From assembly GCA_018241365.1 (NCBI GenBank), contig JAFEDX010000213.1:1-32163 (forward strand): DNA of 32,163 bases, read 5' to 3'. Positions 10,101 to 17,753 of the stretch are shown piece after piece. Source of the DNA: Pseudomonadota bacterium. Lineage in GTDB: Bacteria > Pseudomonadota > Gammaproteobacteria > Xanthomonadales > Rhodanobacteraceae. Every line of letters begins with the position of its first letter. Within the stretch, counting starts at the first letter, position 1. The position numbers and the translations under genes were made by a program. The notes under the pieces are model-generated. The model saw only the letters and a list, made by a program, of their open reading frames with translations, ran no database searches and was not told the DNA's origin.

Positions 10101-10393
10101 GAAGGCGCCAGCGCGACCGCGCCGATCGAGGCGCTGTCGGCGTGCTTCATGAGATCTTCCCACTTGATGCCGTTGTCGGTGGTCTTCCACAGGCCGCCGC
10201 CGGCGGTGCCGACGTAATAGACGTCAGGCTTGCCGGGAATGCCGGCCACCGTGCTGACGCGCCCGCCGGAAACGGCGGGCCCGAGGTTGCGGAATTTCAG
10301 GTTGGCGAACGGGCCTTCCGGTTTCGTTGCGGCGACCGCGCTGCCGGCGGTGAGCAAGACCACGCAAGCAGCCAGAACCAGGGAGCTCTTCAT
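7124..10393 (-). CDS. Secreted Asp-box (BNR/sortilin-like) beta-propeller protein 2
   Basis: This 1089-residue exported protein is a diverged paralogue of the one encoded downstream. The signal peptide MKSSLVLAACVVLLTAGSAVAA is followed by FRNLGPAVSGGRVSTVAGIP, the counterpart of WRLIGPFRAGRTLAVTGVP in the other copy. Asp-box repeats include TTDNGIKW, SPDAGKTW, TTDAGKNW, SEDGGKTW and STDGGANW. The propeller ends THGRGLWILDN, as in its partner (THGRGFWIMDD). A charged insert rich in K and E (EAKKNEDKNAQETSEEKKHE), a beta-rich segment and a helical tail follow. The ATG at 10393 has GAGGG 8 nt upstream and starts the signal peptide; the frame is open further upstream to 10480 but without such support. 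A role in surface or periplasmic carbohydrate/protein binding is only a guess. Confidence 0.85.
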   Translation of the reverse strand: MKSSLVLAACVVLLTAGSAVAATKPEGPFANLKFRNLGPAVSGGRVSTVAGIPGKPDVYYVGTAGGGLWKTTDNGIKWEDLMKHADSASIGAVALAPSNEKEVWVGTGEANPRNDVLLGHGVYFSPDAGKTWQFKGLKDAGLISSIVVDPSNPNTVWVAVLGNPWKASETRGVFMTTDAGKNWKKVLYVNDTTGASDVEIDPSNPKVLYAGMWTEQRKPWTQVNGSTDGGIWRSEDGGKTWNKLGGGLPTDVPTDRVKIAFAPSDPKIVYATMPTQQCILWGSSDSGDNWKCISNNHELAVRMFYFSSMAVAPNDPKTIYFSSFQLMKSTDGGKTAKVIDHDVHVDHHAIWIDPKNPDRIIQGNDGGAYVSVNGGKTWRAFNNLPIEEFYTVAISNTQPFGVCGGIQDNSAACGPSNSLSSAGIWGADWWNPAGGDGTYVVPAPSDPTIVYGASQTGYAARIDTKNWTSAFVRPSLASVTDTPISKLKYRYNWGAPIAVSPSEPNTVYMGANVVFKSTDGGANWTPISQDLTRDIKDHQPIAGGPVFHDISSAENTDTILSITLAPTDPKVIWAGTDDGLVWVSKDGGTDWTNVSAGLPQAVSLGRIYQIGVSPFDAGTAYVAVDGHMLGDEHPYVLKTSDYGAHWQSIASGLPDDYAAVVVREDPNRKGLLALGTMRGLYLSFDDGAHWEPMTANLPTMAVWDLKFTKSPHDLVLATHGRGLWILDNLEALEHWQPAMAKDAFHLFPASQGIEWLTFDGRNMGPAPGDFTTPNPPAGPEIAYTLAKAIPVPKGCAAEAKKNEDKNAQETSEEKKHEPPFKDCNPVTITITDSSGKPVASIRGPGKAGINRVSWNMHYAGVELPESMRPPREHEKHQPTGPLALPGTYTVAVNADGHSDKATLQVTPDPRVDTPMDVQQAAFDSAMKLRDEAAADVAMIGRTHAMLESLDKTLAASSSAAAGSAKAGVHTDAAALKQQLGEFAANLYQPNVQYKVPEDDIHDIAPWGMSFLGVYEAISGMAPNQAPNAEQQQYVADKAARLQPLLDNFNGPLRQAVEKFNVEAKKAGAQALPIGEPVKVGDPKLLSSVE

Positions 10394-10611
10394 CACGGTC
10401 ACCCTCACGGCAAAAATGTTGACCCTAGTCCTTCCAAAACGCCGCGAGGGAGTGCCGGAAGTCAGGGAGACCGGGCGCATGGCGTGAAGAGTTCGTCAAG
10501 GCGTGCAAAGGATCCCATCCACATCCAATTCCGTACGCCGCTTTCGCGTGGCCCTTCACGCTAACAGGTGATGCGAGAACACAGGACGCAGTCTTTCGGA
10601 GGCAATGCAAC

Positions 10612-11814
10612 CTACCTGGGTCCAACAAAAATCACGCCTTCACGTTCCAGATCATCCATGGTGTGCGCATCCATCTCGAGCCACTCCGAAAGCACCGAAT
10701 GCGTGTGCTCGCCAAGCATCGGCGGCGCAGCCTGTGGTGCGGCCGGCGTTCGGGACATGTGCTGGAGGGCGTTCGCGACCAGCGTTAACTCACCCGCCTT
10801 CGGGTGCAGTACCGGCCACTTCAAGTTCCTCGCAGTGGATTGCCCGTCGTGGAATGCATCATCGATATTGGCGATCGGCGCGGCGGGAACGCCGGCTGCC
10901 TTGAGGCGGCCAAGCCAGTAATCCCGCGATTGCTCCCGCGTGATGTCGCCGATTCGTTGCGAAAGGGCTTCGCGGGCCACCACGCGACCGGCGTTGGTCC
11001 GGAACCGCGTGTCCTCCCACAGATCCGGATGTTCCAGCACGTCCGTCAGCCGGCGGTATTGTTCGTCATTGCCGACCGCGAGCATGAACCACGCGTCCGA
11101 AGCACGGAAGGTCTGGTACGGAACGATCTGCGGATGGGCGTTGCCCATGCGCAGCGGAATCTTGCCGGACATAAGGTACGCCTGCGCCTGGTTCACCATG
11201 GCCATCACGCCAACGTCGAACAGACCGAGGTCGATGTATTGGCCTTCGCCGCTTGCCTGGCGCTCGTTCAACGCCGCGAGTATTCCGATGGCCGCCGTCA
11301 TGCCCGTGAGCACATCGATCCAGGCGACACCGACCTTGTTGGGTGGACCCTCCGGCTCACCGGTGACGCTCATGATTCCCGTCAACGCCTGCAACACCAC
11401 GTCGTAACCAGGCTCGCTCGCCCGCGGGCCGTGCTGCCCGAACCCGGTGATGGACGCGTAGATCAAGCGCGGGTTGCCATGCCTGAGCGTCTCGTAATCC
11501 AGCCGATACCGCTGCATGTCGCCGCATTTGAAGTTTTCGACCAGAACGTCGGCACGTTCGGACAAACGGCGCACCAGATCAGCGCCGCGCGGATCCTTCA
11601 GGTTGATCGCGAGGCTCTGCTTGCCCCTGTTCGCAGAGAGGAAATACGCGCTTTCCCCATGCTCGAACGGCGGTCCCCACCGGCGGGTATCATCGCCCTG
11701 CGGCGACTCGATCTTCCACACGTGGGCACCAAGGTCGGACAGCATCTGGGTGCAGAAAGGGCCTGCTAGTACCCGTGAAAGATCCAGGACTTTGATGCCG
11801 GACAACGCCTGCAT
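10612..11814 (-). CDS. Class III (CaiB/BaiF) CoA-transferase
   Basis: The 400-residue product matches family III CoA-transferases (formyl-CoA transferase, CaiB, SUGCT-like), which move CoA between carboxylic acids. Visible signatures are KVLDLSRVLAGPFCTQMLSDLGA near the N terminus, KIESPQGDDTRRWGPPF, ANRGKQSLAINLK, GYDVVLQALTGIMSVTG, and VGVAWIDVLTGM with D167 at the catalytic aspartate position (D169 in formyl-CoA transferase). The ATG at 11814 has GAGG 5 nt upstream; an in-frame start at 11856 would add 14 poorly matching residues. It is the last gene of the island, 73 nt after the serine hydrolase. With GabT and GabD upstream, activation of succinate, glutarate or a related diacid with succinyl-CoA as donor is a reasonable inference. 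Confidence 0.88.
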   Translation of the reverse strand: MQALSGIKVLDLSRVLAGPFCTQMLSDLGAHVWKIESPQGDDTRRWGPPFEHGESAYFLSANRGKQSLAINLKDPRGADLVRRLSERADVLVENFKCGDMQRYRLDYETLRHGNPRLIYASITGFGQHGPRASEPGYDVVLQALTGIMSVTGEPEGPPNKVGVAWIDVLTGMTAAIGILAALNERQASGEGQYIDLGLFDVGVMAMVNQAQAYLMSGKIPLRMGNAHPQIVPYQTFRASDAWFMLAVGNDEQYRRLTDVLEHPDLWEDTRFRTNAGRVVAREALSQRIGDITREQSRDYWLGRLKAAGVPAAPIANIDDAFHDGQSTARNLKWPVLHPKAGELTLVANALQHMSRTPAAPQAAPPMLGEHTHSVLSEWLEMDAHTMDDLEREGVIFVGPR

Positions 11815-11887
11815 GGCTACCTCGACATATGGCGGTTCATGATTCTCTCGCCACATGCAGTATCACGCGTGAGGCAGCGCTTTACGA

Positions 11888-13648
11888 TCACGGGCAAATG
11901 CTGCCCAAAAAGTTCGCGATGGCGGCACTCGGGCCCCAGTTGAAGGCGCTGGGCGATCCACTGTCGGATACGTTGTAGTACACGACGCCGTTCGGGTACA
12001 TCACCACGGAAATCCCGCCGTAACCCGACATGAAGGGCACCCAAGTGGGGCGCTTGCAACCGATCAGCCCTGCGACGTTGCGGGCCCAGAAGCCAAGTTG
12101 GTAGCGGAACTCCGGATACGCGTCGACGATTGAGCCACGCTGGCCCTCGACGCGCTGCATCGCCAGATCAAGCAGTTTCGGATCCAGCACCTGCCTGCCA
12201 TCAAGCTTGCCGCCGTCCCTGTCGATCCAGAGTGCCAGGCGCGCGATATCACCGCGATTGAATTGCAGGCCATAGCCAAAGAACGGCTGCGCCGCCGCGT
12301 CCGCGGTGCGACGTGTCACCCGGGCCGTCGCACTGAGGGCAAGCGGCTTGTAGATGTCGGCATCGACCACGTCGCGGAAGATGTCCGCATGCGCTTCACC
12401 GGGGAGGCGACGCAGGTAACGATTCAACGCATCGCCAAGCAGAAAGGTGTCGGATGTGTGGTAGACCCAGGTCGTGCCGGGCTTGGCGCGCAGCGGATAC
12501 GCGCTGCAACTGAAAGCTGCCTTTTTTTGTTCCGTCGTGGCGTAAAAGAATCCTTGGACTTTCGGCGCATCCTCGTCGGCCATGTAGGCCGTGGAGTCGT
12601 AGTGTCCCGTCGTCATGTCCAGCAAGTCGCGAAAGGTCACTCCACCCCACCCTTTCGCTGCGCACCCCGGCACCGGGGCGAATTCGTTGACCTTGATGTC
12701 TGCGGTTCCGGGGTGGCGCTGTTCCATGGCCATCAGGGCCAACGCCGCCTCGGCCGTCTTGGCCGTCGAATAGGACGGGAACGGCAATACGCCGCAATAG
12801 GGATAGTCGCCGTAACGGGTGGGACACGCGGAAACGTAATTGATGCCGTCCACCACCAATCCGTACAGCGTGCGCGCGCTGGATTCGCCGATGGCCAGTT
12901 TCGCGGGGTCGACACCCGGATGATCCGCAGCCAATTGCGCGATCGGCCGCTCAGGGAGCCGGTGAGACAGGTACTGCCGCCAGGCCGCGACGACGGTGGC
13001 CTTTTCCGGTACCTCGTGGTGGGCATACGACGCGTCGAGCAACCCCCACATGTCAAGCTTGAGGTACTTGCAGGTCTCGCTGCTGATCTGCATCGCGACA
13101 TGCGAGATCGCGCCGTCGGACTTGAACAGGAACATCATCACGCCGTAATGCGTGCAATTCATGTGTTTCTGGACCAGCGCAAACGGAATCGCTGCCCGTG
13201 AATAGCCACGGTCGCCAGGCTCGCTCCAGACCCTGCCCGGCTCCAGCACGACATCCCAGTACGGATGGTTGGTGACGATGTAGCCGCGGCGAACCGGCAA
13301 CAGGACATCGCCGTCCTGCACGAAGTCGTAATCGAAGTCGTCAGGAAACGTCCGCGCCGCGGTAACCTGCATCCGTGACAGGAACCCGGGTTCGAGGTGG
13401 ATGGTGCGCGTGCCCACCTTGCCCGAAGCATGCAGGGTGCCCTCGAACGTTTCGCCCGGCGCGCTTGCATTAACGGGCGGCGCGTAGGCTGAAAAGTCGA
13501 CGTCGGCGCGACCACGGCCATCCATCAAGGTCGCATGGGTCAGTTGCGTGCGCGTGGACAACGCATCCTGCGCAAGGGCCTGGAATGGGATCACCGACAT
13601 GGCGCAAGCGCAAATCGCGGCCGCGCCAACGGTGGAGACCCGTTTCAT
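11888..13648 (-). CDS. Exported beta-lactamase-fold serine hydrolase with long N-terminal region
   Basis: This 586-residue protein begins with a signal peptide (MKRVSTVGAAAICACAMSVIPFQALA). The C-terminal half is a class C beta-lactamase/esterase-type serine hydrolase: S294-T-A-K297 is the SxxK nucleophile motif, Y396-H-T the YxN-type motif, and SGYGG (541-545) stands in the KTG/HxG place. About 265 residues precede this domain, far more than usual, with FPDDFDYDFVQDGDVLLPVRRGYIV and a cysteine pair, of no fold I recognise. ATG 13648 overlaps the gabD stop as ATGA, which fixes the start; the frame continues upstream to 14035 only through gabD in another frame. Relatives include esterases, D-aminopeptidases and 6-aminohexanoate-dimer hydrolase, so release of an amide- or ester-linked substrate outside the cytoplasm is plausible but unproven. 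Confidence 0.82.
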   Translation of the reverse strand: MKRVSTVGAAAICACAMSVIPFQALAQDALSTRTQLTHATLMDGRGRADVDFSAYAPPVNASAPGETFEGTLHASGKVGTRTIHLEPGFLSRMQVTAARTFPDDFDYDFVQDGDVLLPVRRGYIVTNHPYWDVVLEPGRVWSEPGDRGYSRAAIPFALVQKHMNCTHYGVMMFLFKSDGAISHVAMQISSETCKYLKLDMWGLLDASYAHHEVPEKATVVAAWRQYLSHRLPERPIAQLAADHPGVDPAKLAIGESSARTLYGLVVDGINYVSACPTRYGDYPYCGVLPFPSYSTAKTAEAALALMAMEQRHPGTADIKVNEFAPVPGCAAKGWGGVTFRDLLDMTTGHYDSTAYMADEDAPKVQGFFYATTEQKKAAFSCSAYPLRAKPGTTWVYHTSDTFLLGDALNRYLRRLPGEAHADIFRDVVDADIYKPLALSATARVTRRTADAAAQPFFGYGLQFNRGDIARLALWIDRDGGKLDGRQVLDPKLLDLAMQRVEGQRGSIVDAYPEFRYQLGFWARNVAGLIGCKRPTWVPFMSGYGGISVVMYPNGVVYYNVSDSGSPSAFNWGPSAAIANFLGSICP

Positions 13649-15138
13649 TGGATGCCGCCGATGCAGGTGTATTTCAGCACCGTGTAGTCGAGCAGGCCGT
13701 ACTTCGACCCTTCCGAACCGACGCCGGAGTGCTTGATGCCGCCGAACGGCGCGACCGCGGTGGAGATGATGCCGGTGTTGATCCCGACGATGCCGTACTG
13801 CAACGCCTCGCCGACGCGCCAGCTGCGCGCGAGGTCGCGGGTGTAGAAGTACGCGGCGAGCCCGCTGTCGGTGTCGTTGGCCATGGCAATCGCCTCGCTT
13901 TCGTCGTCGAACCGGAACAGCGCTGCGACCGGACCGAACGTCTCCTCGTGCGCAAGCCGCATCGCGGGGGTCGCACCGGCGATGACGGTCGGTTCGAAGA
14001 ACGTCCTGCCGAGTGCATGGGGACGGCCACCGCACAGCAGGCGTCCGCCGAGCTCCAGTGCGTCCTGCACGTGTGTCTCGACCTTGTCGATCGCATGCCG
14101 GTTGATCAGCGGCCCCTGGCTCGTCGCCTCCTCGATGCCATTGCCCACCTTCAGGCCTTCGACCGCGCGCACCAGCGCGGTGGCAAACGCATCATGGATG
14201 CCGCTTTGCACCAGGAACCGGTTGGCACACACGCAGGTCTGGCCGCTGTTGCGGAACTTGCTGGCGATCGCACCCGCGACGGCAGCCTCGACATCGGCAT
14301 CGTCGAACACGATGAACGGCGCGTTGCCACCGAGTTCCAGCGACACCCGCTTCATGGTCTCGGCGCAGCGCGCCATCAACAGCTTTCCGACGGCGGTCGA
14401 GCCCGTGAAGCTGAGCTTGCGCACGATCGGGTTCGACGTCATCTCCCGTCCGATCGCCTCGTCGTCGCGACCCGTCACGATATTGACCACGCCCGGCGGG
14501 ATGCCGGCACGCTCCGCCAGCTCGGCGAAGGCCAGCGCCGAGAAAGGCGTTTCAATGGCAGGCTTGCAGACCACCGTGCACCCCGCGGCCAGCGCGGCCG
14601 CGAGTTTGCGACCCAGCATCGCGGACGGGAAATTCCACGGGGTGATGGCTGCGACCACGCCGACGGGCTGGCGCGTCACGAGGATGCGCTTGTCGGGCTG
14701 GTGGCCCGGAATCACGTCGCCGTAAAGCCGCTTGCCCTCTTCCGCAAACCAGTCGATGAACGAGGCCGAATACGCGATTTCGCCGCGGGCCTCCGAAATC
14801 GGCTTGCCGCCTTCGGAGGTCAGCATGATCGCGAGATCTTCCTGGTTCGCCATCATCGCGTCGTGCAGGCAGCGCAGCAGCTGCGCTCGATCGCCTGCCG
14901 TTCGCCGCGACCATTCCGGCAGCGCCTGCGCGGCGGCTTCGATGGCGCGTCGGGTTTCCAACGCGCCCATGTCCGGCACGCTGCCGAGCACATCGCCGGT
15001 AGCTGGGTTGTGGACCGCCACCTGCCCGCCACCATCGGCATCACACCACGCCGCGCCGATCCGGCATTGCTCGCGCAACAGTCGACGGTCGCTGAGCTGC
15101 ATGCTCCCGTCCGCATTCACCACCGAATCCGCGCCCAT
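13645..15138 (-). CDS. gabD: Succinate-semialdehyde dehydrogenase (GabD-type, NAD(P)+)
   Basis: This 497-residue aldehyde dehydrogenase resembles E. coli GabD along its whole length. It oxidises succinate (or glutarate) semialdehyde to the diacid. Key residues are N169 in ITPWNF, K192 in CKPA, E268 in SLELGGNAPF and the nucleophile C302 in FRNSGQTCVCANRF. The C terminus keeps GIISTAVAPFGGIKHSG and the KYTCIGG ending. Two starts are possible. ATG 15138 lies 3 nt after the MFS stop, with GAGG 11 nt upstream. ATG 15102 starts at MQLSDRRLLREQ, where the E. coli protein begins, but its purine run GGGAG lies too close. The last 4 nt overlap the serine hydrolase start. The enzyme call is firm; C4 versus C5 substrate cannot be decided here. 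Confidence 0.93.
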   Translation of the reverse strand: MGADSVVNADGSMQLSDRRLLREQCRIGAAWCDADGGGQVAVHNPATGDVLGSVPDMGALETRRAIEAAAQALPEWSRRTAGDRAQLLRCLHDAMMANQEDLAIMLTSEGGKPISEARGEIAYSASFIDWFAEEGKRLYGDVIPGHQPDKRILVTRQPVGVVAAITPWNFPSAMLGRKLAAALAAGCTVVCKPAIETPFSALAFAELAERAGIPPGVVNIVTGRDDEAIGREMTSNPIVRKLSFTGSTAVGKLLMARCAETMKRVSLELGGNAPFIVFDDADVEAAVAGAIASKFRNSGQTCVCANRFLVQSGIHDAFATALVRAVEGLKVGNGIEEATSQGPLINRHAIDKVETHVQDALELGGRLLCGGRPHALGRTFFEPTVIAGATPAMRLAHEETFGPVAALFRFDDESEAIAMANDTDSGLAAYFYTRDLARSWRVGEALQYGIVGINTGIISTAVAPFGGIKHSGVGSEGSKYGLLDYTVLKYTCIGGIQ

Positions 15139-15141
15139 CTG

Positions 15142-16362
15142 CTAAGGCACCTCTTTTGCCAACGTTGCTTCCAGCTTGTCCACGCGGATCGAGACGAGGG
15201 TCATCGCGATTCCCGACACCACGAGAAACGCCAGCGCCACGCTGATCATCGGAACGAAATCATGCGGCCGCGCAAGCCAACCGGCAACGAGTGGACCGGA
15301 TGCAAGCCCCAGCCCGGAAACGAAACCCGCCAACGTGGCGAGCCGTCCGCTGCGGTCCAGCATCGACACGATCCCGAACAGGTAAGGCACCACGAACGAC
15401 CAGGTGATCGCGGTGGTGGCATTGGCGGCGAAGAAGATCGATTTGTGGTGGGCCATGTAAAGCCCCGCCATCCCGAGCAGGGTCACGAACATCGCGATGG
15501 CGAGCGGCCGGGCGCGTCCCATGCGCGTGCCGAACGCGATCACGCACACCGCGCCCAGCGCGCCGATCCAGGTCGTCCAGCCGACGGTCTGGCTGATGAA
15601 CGGCAGCGTCAAGGCGCTGTTCTCGCCGAGCGGGATGATGAAGGCAAACAGCCCCATCTGCGCAGCCTGGAACAGGAACAGTGCCAGCAGCGTGGCGGCG
15701 GTCAGCGCGAACACAAGCTTGTCCGGCGCGGCGGCCTTCATGACGGTCTTCGCATGCCCGTCATCGCGCATGCGCAGGAAAATCGCCGCGATGATCGCGG
15801 CGAGATCCATCGCGGCCATGCACACGAACAGCACCCAAGTTCCGTGTTCCTCGACCAGGCCGGGCAACCACATGCTGCCCAGACCGCCGAACACGAACTG
15901 GAATACCAGCAACGCACCGAACGCGCGGTCCGGGAACCGGGTGCGCGCAAGCAACGCCAGCGCGACGCCGACCGACATGCCGCCTATCACTCCGTCGAGG
16001 GCTCGCAGCGGCAACAGCACGCGATAGGAATGCGCCAACAGCGAAGCAAGCTCCAACGCCAGCAGCACGCACAGCAGGCCCACCAATACCGGTCGCCACG
16101 GGAAGCGCCGCACCATGAACACCGCGATCAGCCCACCCACGCTTGCGCCGTAGATGTTCGCCGACATCACGCCGCCTGCCTGTGCGCTGGTGAACCCGAG
16201 CGTGCCGGTCAACCCGTCCACGATGGCGGCGGCAAGGTTCACGTAGAAGAATCCGGCCGTGCCGAGCAGCGCCAGCAGCGCGTACAACCAGGGACTGTCC
16301 CGGTCGTCGTTCCCGGCCCGACGCGCCGCGTCCTGCCCCATGTGTTCGGCCATCCCGTTCAC
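15142..16362 (-). CDS. MFS-type inner-membrane transporter
   Basis: The 406-residue protein has about 12 hydrophobic segments after a short charged N terminus (NGMAEHMGQDAARRAGNDDRD). It shows the major-facilitator pattern of two six-helix halves separated by a cytoplasmic loop (LRMRDDGHAKTVMKAAAPDK, about residue 210). The start is probably the GTG at 16362: GAAGGAG lies 7 nt upstream and the GTGA overlaps the stop of the sulfotransferase gene. An ATG at 16353 has no such site. Its position between a TonB-dependent receptor and catabolic enzymes suggests uptake of the island's substrate or export of a by-product. No substrate can be read from the sequence. Confidence 0.85.
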   Translation of the reverse strand: MNGMAEHMGQDAARRAGNDDRDSPWLYALLALLGTAGFFYVNLAAAIVDGLTGTLGFTSAQAGGVMSANIYGASVGGLIAVFMVRRFPWRPVLVGLLCVLLALELASLLAHSYRVLLPLRALDGVIGGMSVGVALALLARTRFPDRAFGALLVFQFVFGGLGSMWLPGLVEEHGTWVLFVCMAAMDLAAIIAAIFLRMRDDGHAKTVMKAAAPDKLVFALTAATLLALFLFQAAQMGLFAFIIPLGENSALTLPFISQTVGWTTWIGALGAVCVIAFGTRMGRARPLAIAMFVTLLGMAGLYMAHHKSIFFAANATTAITWSFVVPYLFGIVSMLDRSGRLATLAGFVSGLGLASGPLVAGWLARPHDFVPMISVALAFLVVSGIAMTLVSIRVDKLEATLAKEVP

Positions 16363-17750
16363 GCCCCGGCTCCTTCGTCAACCGCAACGCCATGCGTGCG
16401 GAACAAATCCACGAGCGGCGCAAGGGCCTTGGCGTGGTGTCGCCAGAGCCCCACCGAAGTTGCATAGATCGGCTGGCGCACCTGTGCCGCGCTTGCGGTC
16501 AGCGACGGAAGCGGGTTCGCGTCGAAGTGCAGGCAGGCGTCTTCCCAGGGCATCCCGATGTGATCCAGCATCGCGGTGATCGTCGCGGCCGGATCCGTGA
16601 CCAACCGTTCGTAGTCGACCACCAGCATCCGCCCGGCCGGGAGCACGTCCTGCCAGTGGCGCATCAGCGCATCGAAGGCCAGCCAATAGCGACCAAGATC
16701 CCCGAGGTCGTACGAATACGGATACGCCATCCGGAACAGGGTCTTGTACATCGCGTAGCACACGTCCATCGGATCGCGTCGTGCGTAGATGATTCGCGCG
16801 TTGGGCAACGCGCGGGCGATCAGGCCGAGATAGAGGAAGTTGGCCGGTGTCTTGTCCACGATCCGGTCGTCGGAATGCATCGCGAGCCGACGACTGTAGG
16901 CCTCCCCGAGCTGCCGCGGATCCACCTTCGTCGAGCGCTCCAGCAGCTCGGCCTTGTCCCGGCAACGTCCCGCCAGGTGCATCAACGACATCGCGAAATC
17001 GGTGCTCTCGCCGTGACTGCCGACCCGGCTGTGCGAACTGAGGATGCGATCCACCAGCGTCGTGCCACTGCGCGGCAGGCCGACGACGAATACGGGACGC
17101 TTGTCGTCGCATCCGGATACCGGTTCACGCACGACCTGCTCCGTGAAAGCCGCGCCGATCCCGCGCATGATCGATTCGTCGTCCTCCACGCGATAGGACA
17201 GCATCGCGCGCCGTGCCGACGCGCCACGCGTCAGCGCCTGGAACGAACGCTCGAATTCGCCGAGGTCTTCCAGTTCCTTGGCCAGGGCATAGTGGAGCGG
17301 CACCGCATCCCTGGGCTGCAGGCCTGGCCGGGACAGTTCGCGTTCGATCGCCGCGACATGGTTGCGAGCGGGTGTCTGCCGCCTGAGCGTGGCGCGGTTG
17401 TACCAGGCATCGCCATCGCATGGCTGCGCGGCGATCACGCTGTCCAGCGCGGCCTCGGCTCCGTCCATCCGGCCCAGCGCGATCAACGCGGTCGACAGGT
17501 TGTAGCGATACGCCGTCAGGCCGGGTTCGAGCGCCACGGCGCGCGCATAGGAATCCGCCGCGCGTCCCGCGTCGCCGAGGCGCATGTAGAGTTGCCCGAC
17601 TTCATGTGCGAACCGCGCGGATGTTCCTACCCGCCCCGCGACAGCATCGAGCTCGCGGCGTGCGGCGACAGGGTCGCCACACGCCAGCAATTGCTCCACG
17701 TCGTCCATCGATGGATGCGAATCCGCGCTCACCGCCACTGTCGCAGTCAT
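16359..17750 (-). CDS. TPR-repeat sulfotransferase
   Basis: This 463-residue protein has two parts. Residues of about 15-175 form tetratricopeptide-like helices (for example VGQLYMRLGDAGRAADSYARA). Residues of about 217-450 are a PAPS-dependent sulfotransferase, with the 5'-phosphosulfate loop PVFVVGLPRSGTT (219-231), the segment HGES, and the 3'-phosphate element YARRDPMDVCYAMYKTLF. TPR-sulfotransferases of this kind are frequent in Xanthomonadales and sphingomonads, often near TonB-dependent receptors, but their acceptors are mostly unknown. Its ATG lies 3 nt after the receptor stop, and its stop overlaps the MFS start. No cys genes for PAPS supply are in view. Sulfation of the substrate or of a cell-surface molecule is inference. 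Confidence 0.85.
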   Translation of the reverse strand: MTATVAVSADSHPSMDDVEQLLACGDPVAARRELDAVAGRVGTSARFAHEVGQLYMRLGDAGRAADSYARAVALEPGLTAYRYNLSTALIALGRMDGAEAALDSVIAAQPCDGDAWYNRATLRRQTPARNHVAAIERELSRPGLQPRDAVPLHYALAKELEDLGEFERSFQALTRGASARRAMLSYRVEDDESIMRGIGAAFTEQVVREPVSGCDDKRPVFVVGLPRSGTTLVDRILSSHSRVGSHGESTDFAMSLMHLAGRCRDKAELLERSTKVDPRQLGEAYSRRLAMHSDDRIVDKTPANFLYLGLIARALPNARIIYARRDPMDVCYAMYKTLFRMAYPYSYDLGDLGRYWLAFDALMRHWQDVLPAGRMLVVDYERLVTDPAATITAMLDHIGMPWEDACLHFDANPLPSLTASAAQVRQPIYATSVGLWRHHAKALAPLVDLFRTHGVAVDEGAGA

Positions 17751-17753
17751 GTC

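Noticed and set aside
3655-10393. Calling the propeller proteins glycosyl hydrolases or sialidases
   Set aside because: Asp-boxes show the fold only; the arginine triad and catalytic residues of sialidases are not evident.
13649-14035. N-terminal extension of the serine hydrolase by 129 residues
   Set aside because: It lies wholly inside gabD in another frame and is arginine-rich; the ATGA overlap and signal peptide mark the true start at 13648.
13585-16467. Plus-strand open frame of 960 codons opposite the serine hydrolase, gabD, MFS and sulfotransferase genes
   Set aside because: It is a GC-rich antisense shadow: its translation is dominated by R, H, Q and G, has no recognisable domain, and runs across four well-supported minus-strand genes and their junctions.
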